A program made the position numbers and the translations under genes. The notes beneath the pieces were generated by a model that saw only the letters and a list, made by a program, of their open reading frames with translations, made no database searches and had not been told where the DNA came from. This document shows, one piece after another, positions 1 to 12,502 of a DNA stretch of 55,144 nucleotides (position 1 is its first letter; each line of letters starts with the position of its first letter). Source of the stretch: Reticulitermes lucifugus (lineage: Eukaryota > Arthropoda > Insecta > Blattodea > Rhinotermitidae); the NCBI GenBank assembly GCA_026260175.1, contig JAKCWW010000079.1, positions 39,064 to 94,207 of the forward strand. The letters run 5' to 3'.

Positions 1-58
<58 letters not shown>
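1..58. repeat. (CA)n microsatellite
   Basis: An uninterrupted CA dinucleotide run starts at the window edge, so its true length is unknown. Confidence 0.98.
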
Positions 59-60
<2 letters not shown>

Positions 61-599
61 AAAGCGAAGGATCCACCGATTACCAAATCTGCTTTCATCA
101 TTCAAACCGGTGCCACAAAGTAATAAGTCATCCGCACTTAATATTTCATAGTCGGTTAAACTTGATGATAACGACCAGAGCTGAATTATGACTGTAGAGA
201 AACGGACGTATATGTTATGGAGCCTCTTACAGAATTTGTAATGCTACTTTTGGCAAAAAATTTAGAAACCCAAGTAAATGGAATGAGAGACTTGAGAATT
301 AAACGTGTCCAAGAATCAAACAGAGCTTCTTTGATGCAGTTCGCAAAATTGGGTTATTCTAAAGACGCAGAAATTTTTATGATTTTCGAAAGAATGAAAA
401 AATCTTGAAAAATGTGTCTCTATAATGGTGATATAATATTCTGAAAAATGTTGATGAGTTAATAAGGGCACTTTTTCATGAACATAAGCATGAGGCTGTA
501 CGATTATTAATTGTTATTTCTCACAGTGGAAAAATTTAATACCAGCTGTTATTGACATTGCTGTGCATGTGAAAGCAAATACAAACATTATACTTAACA
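59..599. other. No recognised gene; may be the upstream part of the next pseudogene
   Basis: A 63-codon open run at 217-408 (+) matches nothing I know. It lies just upstream of a recognisable decayed protein relic and could be its 5' part or unrelated sequence. No repeat structure is visible here. Confidence 0.4.
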
Positions 600-1320
600 G
601 CTTTCAGTGTAATTAATACTGTTGGAATATGAGTGGAGATTTGAAGCCCTAACTTGTGTGGTCGACAAGCAAGTTGTTGACGCGATATAGTATTGCTGCT
701 AATGTAAATGGGACAGTCGTGAAAGAAGTAGTCATTATGCTGTAACAGAACTACTTACTTGTGAGCAGATTCTTTCTGGGCAAGAGAACATTGCGAATGA
801 CCCACTTGCAGATCCGCAGGAAATGGTTCTACAGCCAGTTCACATTAAGATTGGACTGATGGAAAATTATGCGAAAGCCTTGAGCCGGAAAATAAGTTTT
901 GCGGTACCTGCAAAAGAGTTTCTACAGATGAGCCATGTAAAATGAAATCAGGGATCTTCGTTGGTTGTCACAAAGAGAAGCCTATGAATGATGGGAATTG
1001 TGATAAAGTTCTGGAAGAAACTTAGGAGACAGCGTGAGAACCCTACAAGTGTTTTCTGACAACTTTCTGAGCCATCAGATAGCGCCCAACTACAGAGTTT
1101 GTTTAGTCTGCATAAGATGAGGTGCCATATGTCGCTGGAAATTTCACTCATTTGGATTTCTTTCCAGCAATCCTTGAAGAAATCGTCGACGAGCATGGTG
1201 AAAGATTACATCAGGAGATTTCTACCATGGAGTAATACTACATGAGAAATGAATACGACTGCTGGCCGACATCTGCTTGGAGATTCATGCAGTATTTGCA
1301 GAATGGTACAAATGGAAAAC
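600..1320 (+). pseudogene. Decayed C-terminal part of an unnamed repetitive insect protein family
   Basis: Reading across frames recovers an ordered series of blocks: GDLK near 634, TRYS then WDSRE at 709, a run ending NDPLADPQEM, HIKIGLMENYAKAL, KSGIFVG, CHMSL, HLDFFPA and DEHGERLHQEISTME near 1180-1230. From memory, this order matches the C-terminal half of long uncharacterised proteins found in many copies in insect genomes, with blocks such as GDLKV, WDSR, HIKLGLM, KEGIFVGP, MSLKIHFLHSHLDFFP and DEHGERFHQDI. Several frameshifts and in-frame stops show it is dead. The family's biochemical role is unknown to me; its copy number suggests it is mobile or carried by a mobile element. A second relic lies at 34.2 kb. 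I am confident it is coding-derived and less sure of the family's nature. Confidence 0.7.
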
Positions 1321-4300
1321 ACGAGGAAAAAAGTCTTTAACGAGTTACATGTAAGAGTAACTTTTACATTTCAGTTATAATTAACCGACATCGTTTACCT
1401 TAACAAAGCATCAAAATACGAGTAGATATATTAACATACCACTGAAGCCCAGTGTTGGCAAGAAACGTTTAATGGAAAATAAGACACATGGACTATTCTG
1501 AAATAGGTAGATCAATTAATTCGTGTCATGTGGACGTTTTACAAAGCTAAAATTTCATCATTAACAATCTCGACGAAAGTTTAGAATTTTATAAAATCAC
1601 GTTACTAATATTTTCGAGCTCACGGAAACCAGCCTTTCTCTTTCTTGACCCAAAGTGCATCTCACTAGCTAACAGACAGACTGACTGCACAGCTAATCCT
1701 ACTTATCAACGAAGTTTCTAACATGAGGTATTTCCTGACCAAATAGTATTTCTCATTGCTAAAGAAATGCCTCGATATTAAAGAACTCTTAATTTCTTTA
1801 CCGTCTTCACAAAGGACGTAAAAGCTGCGTTAATTTGTTAAATCTAATGTAAGTCTTCAAGACCTACTTGCCTCGTAATCTTAGCATTCCCATTACGCCT
1901 CAAACTTCCGCGTTGCAAAGTAATTCCAGTTGATGTCATAAGTGCATGTCGATTTCACGCGGGTGTTACGAGGTCTTGCTTCTCTAAATATTATGATAAA
2001 TTTCAGCATCTTCGTAATTTTAAAAATTTAATCTTATTAGACTGTCCTCAGTAAAGGGATTGTCCTTGAATAATTTACAATATCGTATTTCTTTACGTTT
2101 TTGGTAAATTCTGATACAAATATAAAATTGTACGCCTCGACCCTTTTGTCTTCTCTCCCCACACTATTGCTTATGAATGTGGTGACAAATGCCCTTATTC
2201 AGTTCTAAACATTGGTCGTCTTTTCTCAGTCACTTTGATATTGATGTATCTGTGACGATAACACCAGTATCAGCAGTGTAATCAGCATAATAAAGAACTG
2301 TCTGTGTAATGGAGGAAATAACATGCCGAGTAACTTTGTAACTTTGCTTTGTCCTTAAATCCCTGTTGTTAGGTAATTCAAAACCCTTTGCAGCTTGACC
2401 TTCAGCTGAGTAATAGTCTGGCGTCTTAACTCACGTTTGTTAAATATCTCGAGTTGTCTTAGTAATCACCTCTTCGTTACAAACGTGCTAAATACAAACC
2501 TCGCAAATTATGGAAACGGAAATCCCCGTTACAAAAATTGAAATTTTAATGAACTTCAGGGAAAAAATCACTGTGAATCATGCGAAATTCAGAAATATAT
2601 TGTGTGTGAAAAATGCAGAGGTCTGAGTAATAAAGTAAGTGGAAGGTCCTGCTACCACTTTGATGTAAGGAGTAATGTGAGGAGGGCAGGTCTGGTGTGC
2701 GGTAAGCAGGGAGAAGTGAGGTTGGCGTAACGAACAGACGATATTCAGAAGACTGGTATTCGAGTGTATGGATTTCAGGAAGTTGATGCTGGAGAATCAC
2801 TTGTGATATCACGTGGATTGCAATGTCTTAGTTTAATGTACGTTTGCTTGCTCTCTTAATAACTGTACAAGATTTTAATATTGAATAATTTTATAATAAT
2901 AATATTTATTTTTTGTTAAATTTTAATATTTCTTTCTTAAGGTTCTTTCAAAAAGTCTTAAAAAGGGCATTATTTTATGATTATGCAACCAAAAATATTT
3001 CCTACGAATTTGCGAACACCTAGAATAAAATTCGTTCCTGTAGTTTCATAACTCCAGTAGATAATGTTTCTTGCTTTAATTTACCTTAAGAAATGAAATA
3101 CAAGAAATATGATCAATTGCGCCGTTGTATATTTCGTTTTGTGTGCAGTAACTGTAACCCTTATAGCTGAGTGGGAAAAACAGCATGTCGAGTGAAATAT
3201 CTTTGCAAGCGAAGGTGTTTGCAATGTCAGTATGTGCCTGGGCAAAAGGGGAGTTGCATACAGCATCTCAGTCGTCGGTAGTACGCCGAGACGCCAAGCT
3301 TTCTCACTAAAATGTCGAATCAAGTATCTTTGACACGCGTGCGGGGCCCTTCCAGTGGGGGTGCTTAGAAAGCAGGGATTCAGTCACTCCCTGAGGTGCT
3401 CAAAACACATCGTCATGGAGTCCAACTCACGCCTTCAACCTCGTGGCTGCATTGCTATTGATGCGCAACTGGAGACTGCAGTCAGTTCCAGGAGACAGAA
3501 AACAAACTACGTCCACGGTCTTCAAGTCTGTAGAGTAATATAGAAGTGAGAGAGAATTGTACTAAAATTACGAAAAGGTGTGGAAGGTAAAACGTCTGCC
3601 GTCATTATGTGATTTTGTATAAAACTAAGCATCTGTCATTGAGCTGTATTAATCAAAATTATTAGGCTCTTGTGAGTCACAATTTACTGAATTTCAATAT
3701 ACAACAGTAATAACAGTGCGGTGATTAAGTCTTCAAATAAAGGAGAGAAACATTTGTAGAAACAAAATATATGTGTGTTTATCATAATTACATAGAAAGT
3801 GTGCTTTTGGTGTTTAATTTTTGAGCCGGTTACATATATGTATGAAACGAATTACTGCCTGTTTCTAACATAAAATACATTTCATTGTTAAGTGCAAATT
3901 ATACTAATATAAATCTACGAAGCTTACGTTTCATTTGTTTTATTGTGAAGAAGTGAAAGTTCAAATATTATGTACGTGCAGTCATTGCTGACTCTGAGAA
4001 TATTATCTTTGATAATGTCAAGTATATTTGATGTCTTTTGTCAAAAAGTACACAAGTAAACATGGTTGTGTTGTGTTTCTCATTGTCTCCTGTACTAAAA
4101 ACAGCCGGCGTCCATAACACATTCTAATTTACATTTTATTATACTGCGTTTGCGTATGAAACATCTGTAACAAGTGGAAAATGCGTAACAACTTTTAACA
4201 AAATAAAACTAAAGACAAGGATATTTAAAATCAAAGTGAATACTTTCTTGTGTTGTAGAACATCTGTGAAACTGTCCAATTGATTTTGGAACGCGGGTTT

Positions 4301-5250
4301 GGTAAGTACTATACTCCTTATATGGTAAAATATACGTATTACATGTGTATGTTTATTAACATCGAATTAGTTACGCACAGAGAGCATCATGACTTAGTCA
4401 TAAATAGGGTCACGGAATTATTCGATCCCGTCTCTGAAAGTTATAAATGAATTTTTTAAGAATTATAAAATGTTTATGTCCTGGAATGAGCGTAATTTTT
4501 AAAAGATTATGGATGCGCTTCTGATTTCACCGTTTTACTTAAACTATAGCTTTACGTATTGGTTAAATCAGGAAGAGAAAATTGTTGGCTAGTGATAATA
4601 TATTCCGATTGAATTCGGAATTAATTAATCAATTCTTCTTTACTGCTTGATGGTGTTAACAGATTAGAAAGTAACTTGTGTTTCACGCCATATGTTCCGA
4701 TAATTAGTGGCAAATTAATAGTAAGCAATGTGAAAAGAGGCAGTAGTGACCTACGTTGAGGTACTGTCCGGCGGTTGTCTGCAGGGTCTGGGAATGGTCA
4801 CGAAACATATTGGTCAACACTGTCATCTGTGCACCTAAGTCTGAACCTGTGCCTTCCGGAACATAAAGTAGAATATCTGTTTGGTTGCTTTTCTATTTTC
4901 TTCACTTGGTTTCCTACTGGAGTATATTAGTAACCGACATTAAATTTGCTGCAGACTGTATTTTGACATTGTTTTGTAGAGACTTAAAAACATACCGGCG
5001 ATTCATACCTCGTAAGAGTTGAATTGAAATTTATGTTCTGCCTGTGTACTCTGTAAATGTTCTGCTATTTCCGTCTGGTATCTAACGAGAGCTCCAGTTA
5101 TTTTATCCAGATTTATTTCTGTGAGAAGTAAAGGACGATTATATTTACAAATTAGGGTTAACAACAGATGACATTCCAGGAAGACATAACATTTTGCATG
5201 GAAATTTTGTATCATTTGTAGAAACTTGAAAAAAGATTAAAATACAAACA
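1321..5250. other. AT-rich sequence without recognisable genes
   Basis: Only short random-looking open runs occur. A less AT-rich patch at about 3290-3540 has a 62-codon open run (+) that I cannot identify. No terminal repeats, poly-A tails or tRNA-like boxes were seen. Confidence 0.6.
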
Positions 5251-5261
5251 CGAAAATGATA

Positions 5262-5490
5262 CACTTATTATGTGGCTGTGAAACTTGATCTCTCGTCCTA
5301 AGCAAAGAGCATGGCTTGAATTTATAGAAAAAGGAAGGCTTTAGAGAATTTTTGGTGGAAGTACAGCGGAAGTGACAGGTGGTGTTGCTAAATTACATAA
5401 AACGAAATTAATAACTTATCTCTTTTACCTTATGTTATTAGGGTAGTTAAAGCCCTTCGAACACTAAAATTATTCTACGTTATGTGAAAA
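5262..5490 (+). pseudogene. Non-LTR retrotransposon (LINE) C-terminal relic
   Basis: Frame-shifted translation gives LLCGCET, a stop, SLVLSKEHGLNL, then RIFGGSTAEVTGGVAKLHK and, one frame over, YVIRVVKALRTLK. This matches in order the end of a common insect LINE polyprotein located after the reverse transcriptase (GCETW-LREEHRLRVFE, RKIFG, EVTGEWRRLHNEEL, PNIIRVIKSRRMRW), which I know from proteins annotated as endonuclease-reverse transcriptase. At least one stop and two frameshifts make it inactive. The catalytic domains are not present. A fragment overlapping the end of this stretch and running further 3' in the same family lies on the minus strand at 47.85-48.01 kb. I did not assign a LINE clade. 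Confidence 0.75.
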
Positions 5491-8072
5491 TTCTGCCCTT
5501 ATATTCCGTGCACATTCGAAATACAAACCGATTATAGTTGTTTGGATATATAATTGGTGTTTTTTTCAGATCATATGAAACACTTATACTATATATCATG
5601 TGTGGAAAAAATGTAGACTTGGTCCTCATACATAAGGTAGACATAATTTGTTATACGTCTGCCATACCAGCAACTCAACTGCTATATTTATCTTACACAT
5701 TCATGTATATATTATACCGGTCGTGAAGGTACAGTGTAACGTCCAGAACATAGCAGATTTACAGTCCTATTCATCTGTAATATCCATATTGTATCCACTT
5801 AAAATTTCTATTCTTCTGTTACAGCTTTACATATGGCATAGGGAAAGGCTTAAACGTAGGAACGATGACGTATGTGACCAATATAATGTTGCATAACGAT
5901 GAGCATCGCCATTTGTGTGAGTCGCTTGTAACGTTTTAATTATAACAATAAAAAAGGAGTTTTTAACGGGTCATATATGTATCTCGGACGGAAAATAAAT
6001 AAATTAATGTAGAATTCTGAAGCGGAGACTGCTTGGAATCCTACCACTTGTAACGACAAAATAGAATACTTGAGGTGATAGCAACACAAGCGCCAATGAT
6101 TTGTTGTTTTGTAATAGATACTTAAAAATAACATTTTTTTTACATAAACGTTTCTGCGTAACGTAAAATAATGACCTACTAATCGGGGGAAGCCTGTGTG
6201 TAATTTTAGGTTTGATGGCGGAAATTAATAAATCGCTTGTGACATGTTGTGTTGAGATAGATCGTAAACATTCATACGAGGACGGTATACAAGATCGTTT
6301 ATGTGGCGAGACTTACAAACACGGCGACGGCGCGAATCCTTGAAGTCATACCTGAAAAATTTAACACAATGATGATTCTCACTTCTTGAAATGTTGTAGG
6401 ATGAGTGACTATTCATATAATTCTTAATTTGTAAGCTTTGCACGCCCTGTTGTATAGGAAAGAAACATCTGACTGAAATTAAAAATTAACACCCATTCTT
6501 GTTACGTATAATTTGCAACACGGTTATTGAAAAAAGGCATATATATATCTATATATGCAAGTGCATTAAGTGTTATCGTTTATGAATCGGTAATATATTC
6601 CGTGTAAGATTAAGAATAATATGGTGTTTGAAGAGCCTTACGACGTCGTAGAGCAAATCACATTTACATCATCATCCTTGCTAGTTTCGAGGTAGCGACC
6701 TCACTGCAGTGCAGCGCCCTTAAGGCAAAAGTTTCTGGTATTTACAATTCTACAGGATTTTAACCATATGTGGTCAGGAGTTAATATAATTTACATTTAA
6801 ATCTCAGTTTTTGCATCAGGAGAAACAGAATGCATTTGCTTTAATTTTGTTTAATGAACTAATAAATTTCTTAGAACTATTCAGAATTAAAAATGCATGT
6901 GCAAAATGTACACTTTTTATGTTAAATATGATTAAAATGTAATTTAGCAAGTTAATATGAGCTCAGGTTTCTCAACAACTTCCATTAAAACCCATTCTTG
7001 TGAGAACCTGAGACATGTTTTGACGAATTCCAATCAAAACTGACTAGCTAATTAGCTGACAAATTAATCAATCATCCCCTTTGCACAGACGTTTCCTTGG
7101 GGAGTTAATATTTATTCATGTATTAAAAATTTCACGTGAAAATATTTAATTAAAATGATGGTAATGAAGCTTCGATATCCATAAAATGCTGAGAATTTGT
7201 AATTACGTAAGCGATTATTAGCTACTTACGAAGGGCTTTCCTGCATGGAATTAATTAGTTAGTTTGGAGGTATTTGTGAACAAGATGCTGAGGGAAGTAT
7301 TTCCACTTAAGAAAGGGATATGACAGGAGGACTGAGGAAATTACGTAGACCTGATGATGATAAGGCGGTCAAATAAAGAAATTTGAAATTCACTTACCAT
7401 AACGCATGCACGGATAAATGCGAAGTGATTAAAAATTGTAGCAAGTTGGAAAACTTGAAAAGACTACCTTAGAGACGAGTCCTATTCGGGAGGGCAGTAT
7501 TAAAATTGACCTTAAGGAACAGTATTTTGTTTTGTCGACTGAATTCAGTTTTCCCAAGAGAGGGTCCAGTATGCTTGCCTCGAAAAGGCAATAGAACTAT
7601 CGGTCTTGTGGTAGACATGAGCTGTCACATAAATCTGTTTTGTGCTCTTTATAATTTTTCCGTGTCCGTCTCCTTTAATGCTTAAGTCTTAACACCACTG
7701 TTCATTACTGCGATATTACGGGTTCTAAACTCAAGTTACAACAAACTTGTAAGCTCGTTTATTTTCGTGAAAATATCTGGTACATTCATTCATTTAGTTT
7801 CTGCTGCTAATATTTTCTGTACGATCAATCTTCAGCTCACCGTAGAACTGTGAGAACTACCATTATTACGTAATACTTATGCTTCATCGCTTTTCCTGAT
7901 TATTTTCTTTATTGCCACAATTATCCCTTGCGTAGTAAATCCCTATTATGTAAGCCACATGAGATGTGTCATCTAACAGTCGAGCGAGTTGTTTTAGTAA
8001 TCTAGAGGGTGGCTTTCAGATTTATCCCCGTTATTCTAGAAGCGTCAGCACAAAGTTCAGTGGCTGCTGAAT
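5491..8072. other. AT-rich sequence without recognisable genes
   Basis: Several 60-80-codon open runs overlap on both strands with no recognisable motif. A short (AT)n tract lies at 6539-6557. Nothing else is evident. Confidence 0.6.
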
Positions 8073-8303
8073 TCTAGTTGATTACATCTGCGCTCTTCTG
8101 GGATATTACGCGGCGTCTTGTGGTAATTGTTTACCAACGTTTCGGAACAACGTATCGGTCCGGACTCTTGACCCATCAAGATGGGACCGATACGTTGTTC
8201 CGAAACGTTGGTAAACAATTACCACACGACGCCGCGTAATATCCCAGAAGAGCGCAGATCTCATCAACATCGCGTCGGATGCCTGAAATCAAGTCTAGTT
8301 GAT
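8073..8303. mobile_element. Fold-back element with 10-bp target duplications
   Basis: Two arms of about 76 bp (8086-8161 and 8184-8259) are near-perfect inverted copies around a 22-bp centre, with weaker pairing a few bases further out. The direct repeat tctagttgat occurs at 8073-8082 and 8294-8303, as expected for a target-site duplication. The element is about 211 bp and encodes nothing. Each arm carries TACCAACGTTTCGGAA or its complement, the GAAAC part of the hairpin motif described in the findings. The right half shares GGTAA...TTA.CA...GACG..GCGTA.TAT.CCA with sequence at 42.3 kb, so the two belong to one family. A MITE is an alternative, but the 10-bp duplication argues against TA- or TTAA-targeting families. 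Confidence 0.75.
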
Positions 8304-8469
8304 AAATTTGTATGTTATTTAAGGACGCTGTAGTTGCTACTTAAGAGCATATGTAAGGAGAAAGGGTAAAACTTTACCTATGCAAGATGTAAAGGTCAAA
8401 GGTGTGTGGAGATATAAGTACAAACATTTATATATTTGACACTAGGCTTAGGTGAGTGTCAGCTTTGTG

Positions 8470-8670
8470 CCTCGGTCGCTTTACCTGCGAGAAAAGAACC
8501 CCTGTACCCGTTGGGTAGGAGGCATTCAGCGCCCAAGAGCTGGTCAGGACCGTTTGGAGAATGAAAAACTTCTTGCATATGCCGCGAAAGGAATTATAAT
8601 TCCTCGCAAGTCCAGTCTTAGCCTAGTCACTATATGGACTGCGCTATCCAGCCTCCACATGTGCAAGTGC
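8470..8670 (-). mobile_element. Degenerate tRNA-derived SINE
   Basis: On the minus strand the sequence begins GGCTGGATAGCGCAGTCC, which resembles a tRNA A box. About 45 bases on comes GGAATTATAATTCC, a decayed B box, and then a body that aligns with the SINE at 11884-12165, including the shared gTACCC....TAGGAGGC and a GGTC.GGA segment as read on the plus strand. An 89-codon open run on the plus strand overlaps it and is treated as a by-product. No target duplication was found. Confidence 0.5.
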
Positions 8671-9645
8671 AAGACTAGTAAGGGATGCTGGATTGGGAAG
8701 GACCCGAAGGGATATATCTGACCAAATTTAAAGTTCTTTTGCAGAGAAATTAATTGGTTATTGAAGGAGGATCTTCAGGTGCTGATATTACTTGGCTCTA
8801 AATAAGATAGAAAAGTGATTCTGAGTAAGACTGAGAAAAGGAGATAAACCAGAAATCTTAATTAGAGGGTCCATTCCAAAGTATATCTTTCGAATACAGT
8901 TCTAGTGATCTCTGTTCTTTAACGCGCTATGAGCTAACTTCGTGTGTACTTCTTATCATCTTTACAGCATCGCTTCAATGAATTTTGTACTAAATAGTGT
9001 TGATAGGCTTGTAGATTATTTTGCGATTTTGCGTCAGGTAACAAGGTGTTTTTGTCATAAAGTGATGTTCAAGGATAGGTATTGAAGGCAGATCGGGAAA
9101 ATACAGCCAATTTCACAAAACATTCTTGAACCTTCCCTGGAAGGAATGGCATAAGAACTAACCAACCAAATAGCGTGGCACATAAATTGCACCGAGTGAC
9201 CCCTATTTAAATGTAAACTACAAATGACTGGCTCTGGAATTTTTCTAGTTGCAACAGCAGTAGTGGTTGAAACATTCTTAATATAGTGACGTCAGATGAA
9301 AATATCCTGTGACATAATGACATGTTCTGTCTAGACTCTGCTTCAGCTGTGTTAAATTGTTGTACCCAGAAAATATTTATAGGTTTCTTAACTTGATTAA
9401 CCCTGTATCAACTGCAGATACATATTATTTATCGTCGGATTGTAAGGCATGGGTTGCGGAGGGTGAGGAAGGAGGCGGAGATACTCTCTTGCTACAGATA
9501 TGTAAAAATGGTGTAAAGCATCAGGATGTATGTGCTTCGTACTTGGAAGCACTGTAGTACAACCGATAAGGCCAACTTACCGCCCGAGATTTGTCATAAT
9601 CTTTATCTTCGCGCCCTTACGAACTCCGTGTCGAATGAATAGCTT
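8671..9645. other. No recognisable gene
   Basis: There is one short open run at 9357-9557 (+) without recognisable motifs, and no repeats until the 10-bp repeat array that follows. Confidence 0.55.
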
Positions 9646-9725
9646 CGTATTCCTTTGTATTGTTTCGTATTTCTTCTTATTGATTCGGATTGATTCTTAC
9701 TGTTTTGTATTCCGTCGTATTGCTT
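9646..9725 (+). repeat. Imperfect 10-bp tandem repeat, eight units
   Basis: Eight consecutive blocks of exactly 10 bp fit the consensus CGTATTGCTT: cgtattcctt, tgtattgttt, cgtatttctt, cttattgatt, cggattgatt, cttactgttt, tgtattccgt, cgtattgctt. There are no length changes between units. The array sits inside a 79-codon open run (9530-9769, +) that is probably fortuitous. Confidence 0.8.
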
Positions 9726-11874
9726 TATATACCGGGATCAAATTTAAACCCGGCGATCGAATATCATGACTGATGTTTGCGCGACTTTCTTCAATTCCAT
9801 CAGGAAAATGCCGAACAGTATCTCAGGTTGGGCCACCATCGATTCGTTCTGCCTTTCGCACAATGCATTATTCATTAATATTTGTTCGATTTGAAGCACA
9901 GCCTCTATAATATCGACAGTCAAGTGGGTCTTTAAATAAAGCAAGAATAAATATAAATTACATTTTTCTTTCTTCTTTCCTTCTTCCTTCTTATTCTTCA
10001 CCCGATTGTCCAATTTTTATAAATTTTCCTCTCTTTAGGCCAAACTAATACTCATCCAAGTCCCATCCTTTCCATCCCCCGTGCCTTTCATCTCCGCATT
10101 CTGCATTTTATGCGCTGGGGTTCAGTTGCCTTAGCCATTCTTTCTACAGAGTCAAGTCACTTTACATCATCTGACGAATCGCTGCTTTATTGTACTTGTT
10201 TCTGTATTTAATGTCGCAACCATTTGCTTCCAGTTAATGGTAAATATACATACCATTTATTACGTTCACATTTCTTTTTGAGTACTTTGCCCCATACGTA
10301 AGTATAGTTTCGGGTTTTTTAAGGACTTGTTCTTCTAGTCAGAAATTGTATGCAGTAACCTGATGTGGCCATAGCGACGGTAAGTTCCTATATTAAACTG
10401 CAAGTCAAGAAGGCGTGAGAATGCGTTATCTTATTCGCTATGCCTTTTTGTCTTTCTCTGTGTAACAATTTGAAAATTACTGAACATATTTTTATAAAAG
10501 TTAGTGTTGGAGAGGTAAACTAACTTTCTAGACTTGTTATAGTTTTCGTTAAAGTCGTGCAACAAAACTTTTAGTTTACACGGAGACCTGCATGCGTCTC
10601 TGCACGCACATCGAACGTAACTTGGTATGTATTTATTGAACCAATCTCTTTTTCGTAAAAGTCTTATGAAGAAAAAGGAAACATACATTTCATGACCAAA
10701 CATATTTCTTTTCTGGCAAGCTGTAGGATATTTGAAATAATTTAGCAAACGTGAGCAAAAGCGTCGGACTATTTTCTCTCTATTTAAAACCTACACTTCG
10801 TAACTGTTTAGAGTTTGCTAGAGACACATTAATGGTCAGGTTTTGTCTCCGGTTTGTCGGCAGGAAATCAACCTCTGACACATACTGGATAAAAGCCCGG
10901 AAGGGTCGCTGTGCCGTTAAGGCGAAAAACAGCTTCCGCTCCTTATGAGAATGGAACCAAAGATATCTGATATGAATTATCATGGGTCATGAGTTTCTGA
11001 ATGTGTTTTTCCGCTATATTAACGAGGCGACTCTCTGCCGCCTGTGAGCTTGACCCAATACATTGGTACCAGCCAAAATAAAAGTTCCATGTGTATTGAT
11101 TGCATTGCAATTGTGGCTACAGTTATGGAATAAGTTCCTATGACTTTCAAAGTCCGATTCGTCTGTCAGTTTGTTATTGTTTTGCTTCTATTTATAGGGA
11201 TATTAATATAAGGCTTACAATGGAAACAAATTGGAATTTTTCATCTTCAAATCAAAGCACGCCGAGGAAAAAATCCAACATAAAACAGTGCTCTGGACAG
11301 AAATGTCGAAAAATAACAGAGGCCAATCTAAGATATAAGGTTTTCAGTAAATTTTGTAGGTAGAATATCGAACTATCCACCAAGTTGATTCGGTTTTGTA
11401 GAATTTTGTTCTGCAGAGTTGCAGAGTTTGTTTTTATCTCCTCTTTCAGCTGACATGCTTTCGAGCTTTCTTTCTCTTGACAATTTTATTATAACGTAAA
11501 ATTCACGTGTTTTGACTCAAAATACAAAATTTTTGGGACTGTCAGTAGCAAGAGGGTTCAGTGCAATGTGAAAAGACAAGTTCGTGCACCCGTAATATCT
11601 GTGAGATCAGGTTGAAGTGAAACGTGGTTTGGTAACACGGTAGACGTCCTCGGCTTCCTCAGTATATCGTAACGTTGTTGAAAGTCAAAAAATATGGTTT
11701 ATTAACCTTGCACGCAGAGCGTTACGTGTACATACAACTTACTTTAATATTAAAAGTTTATATTTTGCCTGCAGAATCAATTTATGGTTTTTATGTCAGA
11801 ATAAAGAGAGAGTGCTCTAATCAGTATTAGATATTTAGAATTTGTAATGGAGAAAGTTTTCGAACAATTACACG
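9726..11874. other. AT-rich sequence without recognisable genes
   Basis: Open runs of 65-105 codons occur on both strands, the largest at 10431-10748 (-). None shows a known motif. An A/G-rich stretch is seen on the minus strand at 9955-10005. Confidence 0.55.
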
Positions 11875-12174
11875 AAGTCTCAGGTAAAGGTTAAGTTCTC
11901 CCTAGAACAGGCCACGAAGGCCCACAGGGGGAGTAGAGGTATAGCTCTACTCTTTNNNNNNNNNNNNNNNNNNNNNNNNNNNNNNNNNNNNNNNNNNNNN
12001 NNNNNCCCGGGAAAGAGACCCGGTACCCATTATATAGGAGGCTGGGTGGGCCCCAGGGCCGGTCTGGAAGGCTTCGAAAAATCTCGCCCCCACCGGAATT
12101 CGATCCCCGGACCGTCCAGCCCGTAGCGATTCGCGATACCGACTACGCTATTCCGGCCCACCACAAAGTCCCAG
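11875..12174 (-). mobile_element. tRNA-derived SINE with target duplications, interrupted by an assembly gap
   Basis: Read on the minus strand, the head begins GGGCCGGAATAGCGTAGTCG (A-box-like, GTAGTCGGTATCGC), followed by GGATCGAATTCC (B box). The body is G/C-rich and the 3' end reads aacctttacct. Near-identical 9-mers aagtctcag (11875-11883) and aagtcccag (12166-12174) flank it as a target-site duplication with one mismatch. The element is about 280 bp including a 50-N gap. The SINE at 32.5 kb also ends in a CTTTACCT-like tail and has a similar GGCCT...GGCCTGT segment, so both may be mobilised by the same LINE. Confidence 0.8.
11956..12005. other. Assembly gap (50 N)
   Basis: A run of 50 unknown bases lies inside the SINE. 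The local repeat is the likely cause. Confidence 0.99.
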
Positions 12175-12295
12175 ACTAGAGTATTTTCTTAATATAATAT
12201 GGGATCTCAATTCTGTTGGTCAGGATTACTAATTTCGGGACGTAAATTAGAGCAAACTTATTCATTAAATTAATTACGTAGAGTAAACTATATAC

Positions 12296-12502
12296 TGTGT
12301 TGGTCTGCGGCAGCTCGCTTGCTGGGATTGCGAGTTCGAATCCTGCCGAGGGCATGGATATCTGTCTTTTGAGAGTGTTGTGTGTTGTCAGGTAGAGGAC
12401 TCTGCGTCGGGCCGATCACTTGTCTAGAAGAGTGCTACCGAGTGTGGTGTGTGTAACTGAGTGTGATCGTGAAGCTTCGAGAATGAGGAGGCCGTGGCCC
12501 AT
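12296..12502 (+). mobile_element. 5'-truncated tRNA-derived SINE (same family as 44.4 kb)
   Basis: The stretch GCTCGCTTGCTGGGATTGCG is identical to the 44.4-kb copy. It is followed by a B box AGTTCGAATCC, then shared body blocks GGTAGAG, GGGCCGATC, CTACCGAGTGTG and a CTGAGTGTG end. It lacks the first roughly 18 bp of the head. It is followed by gaggaggccgtggccc, the degraded 3' end. Confidence 0.75.
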
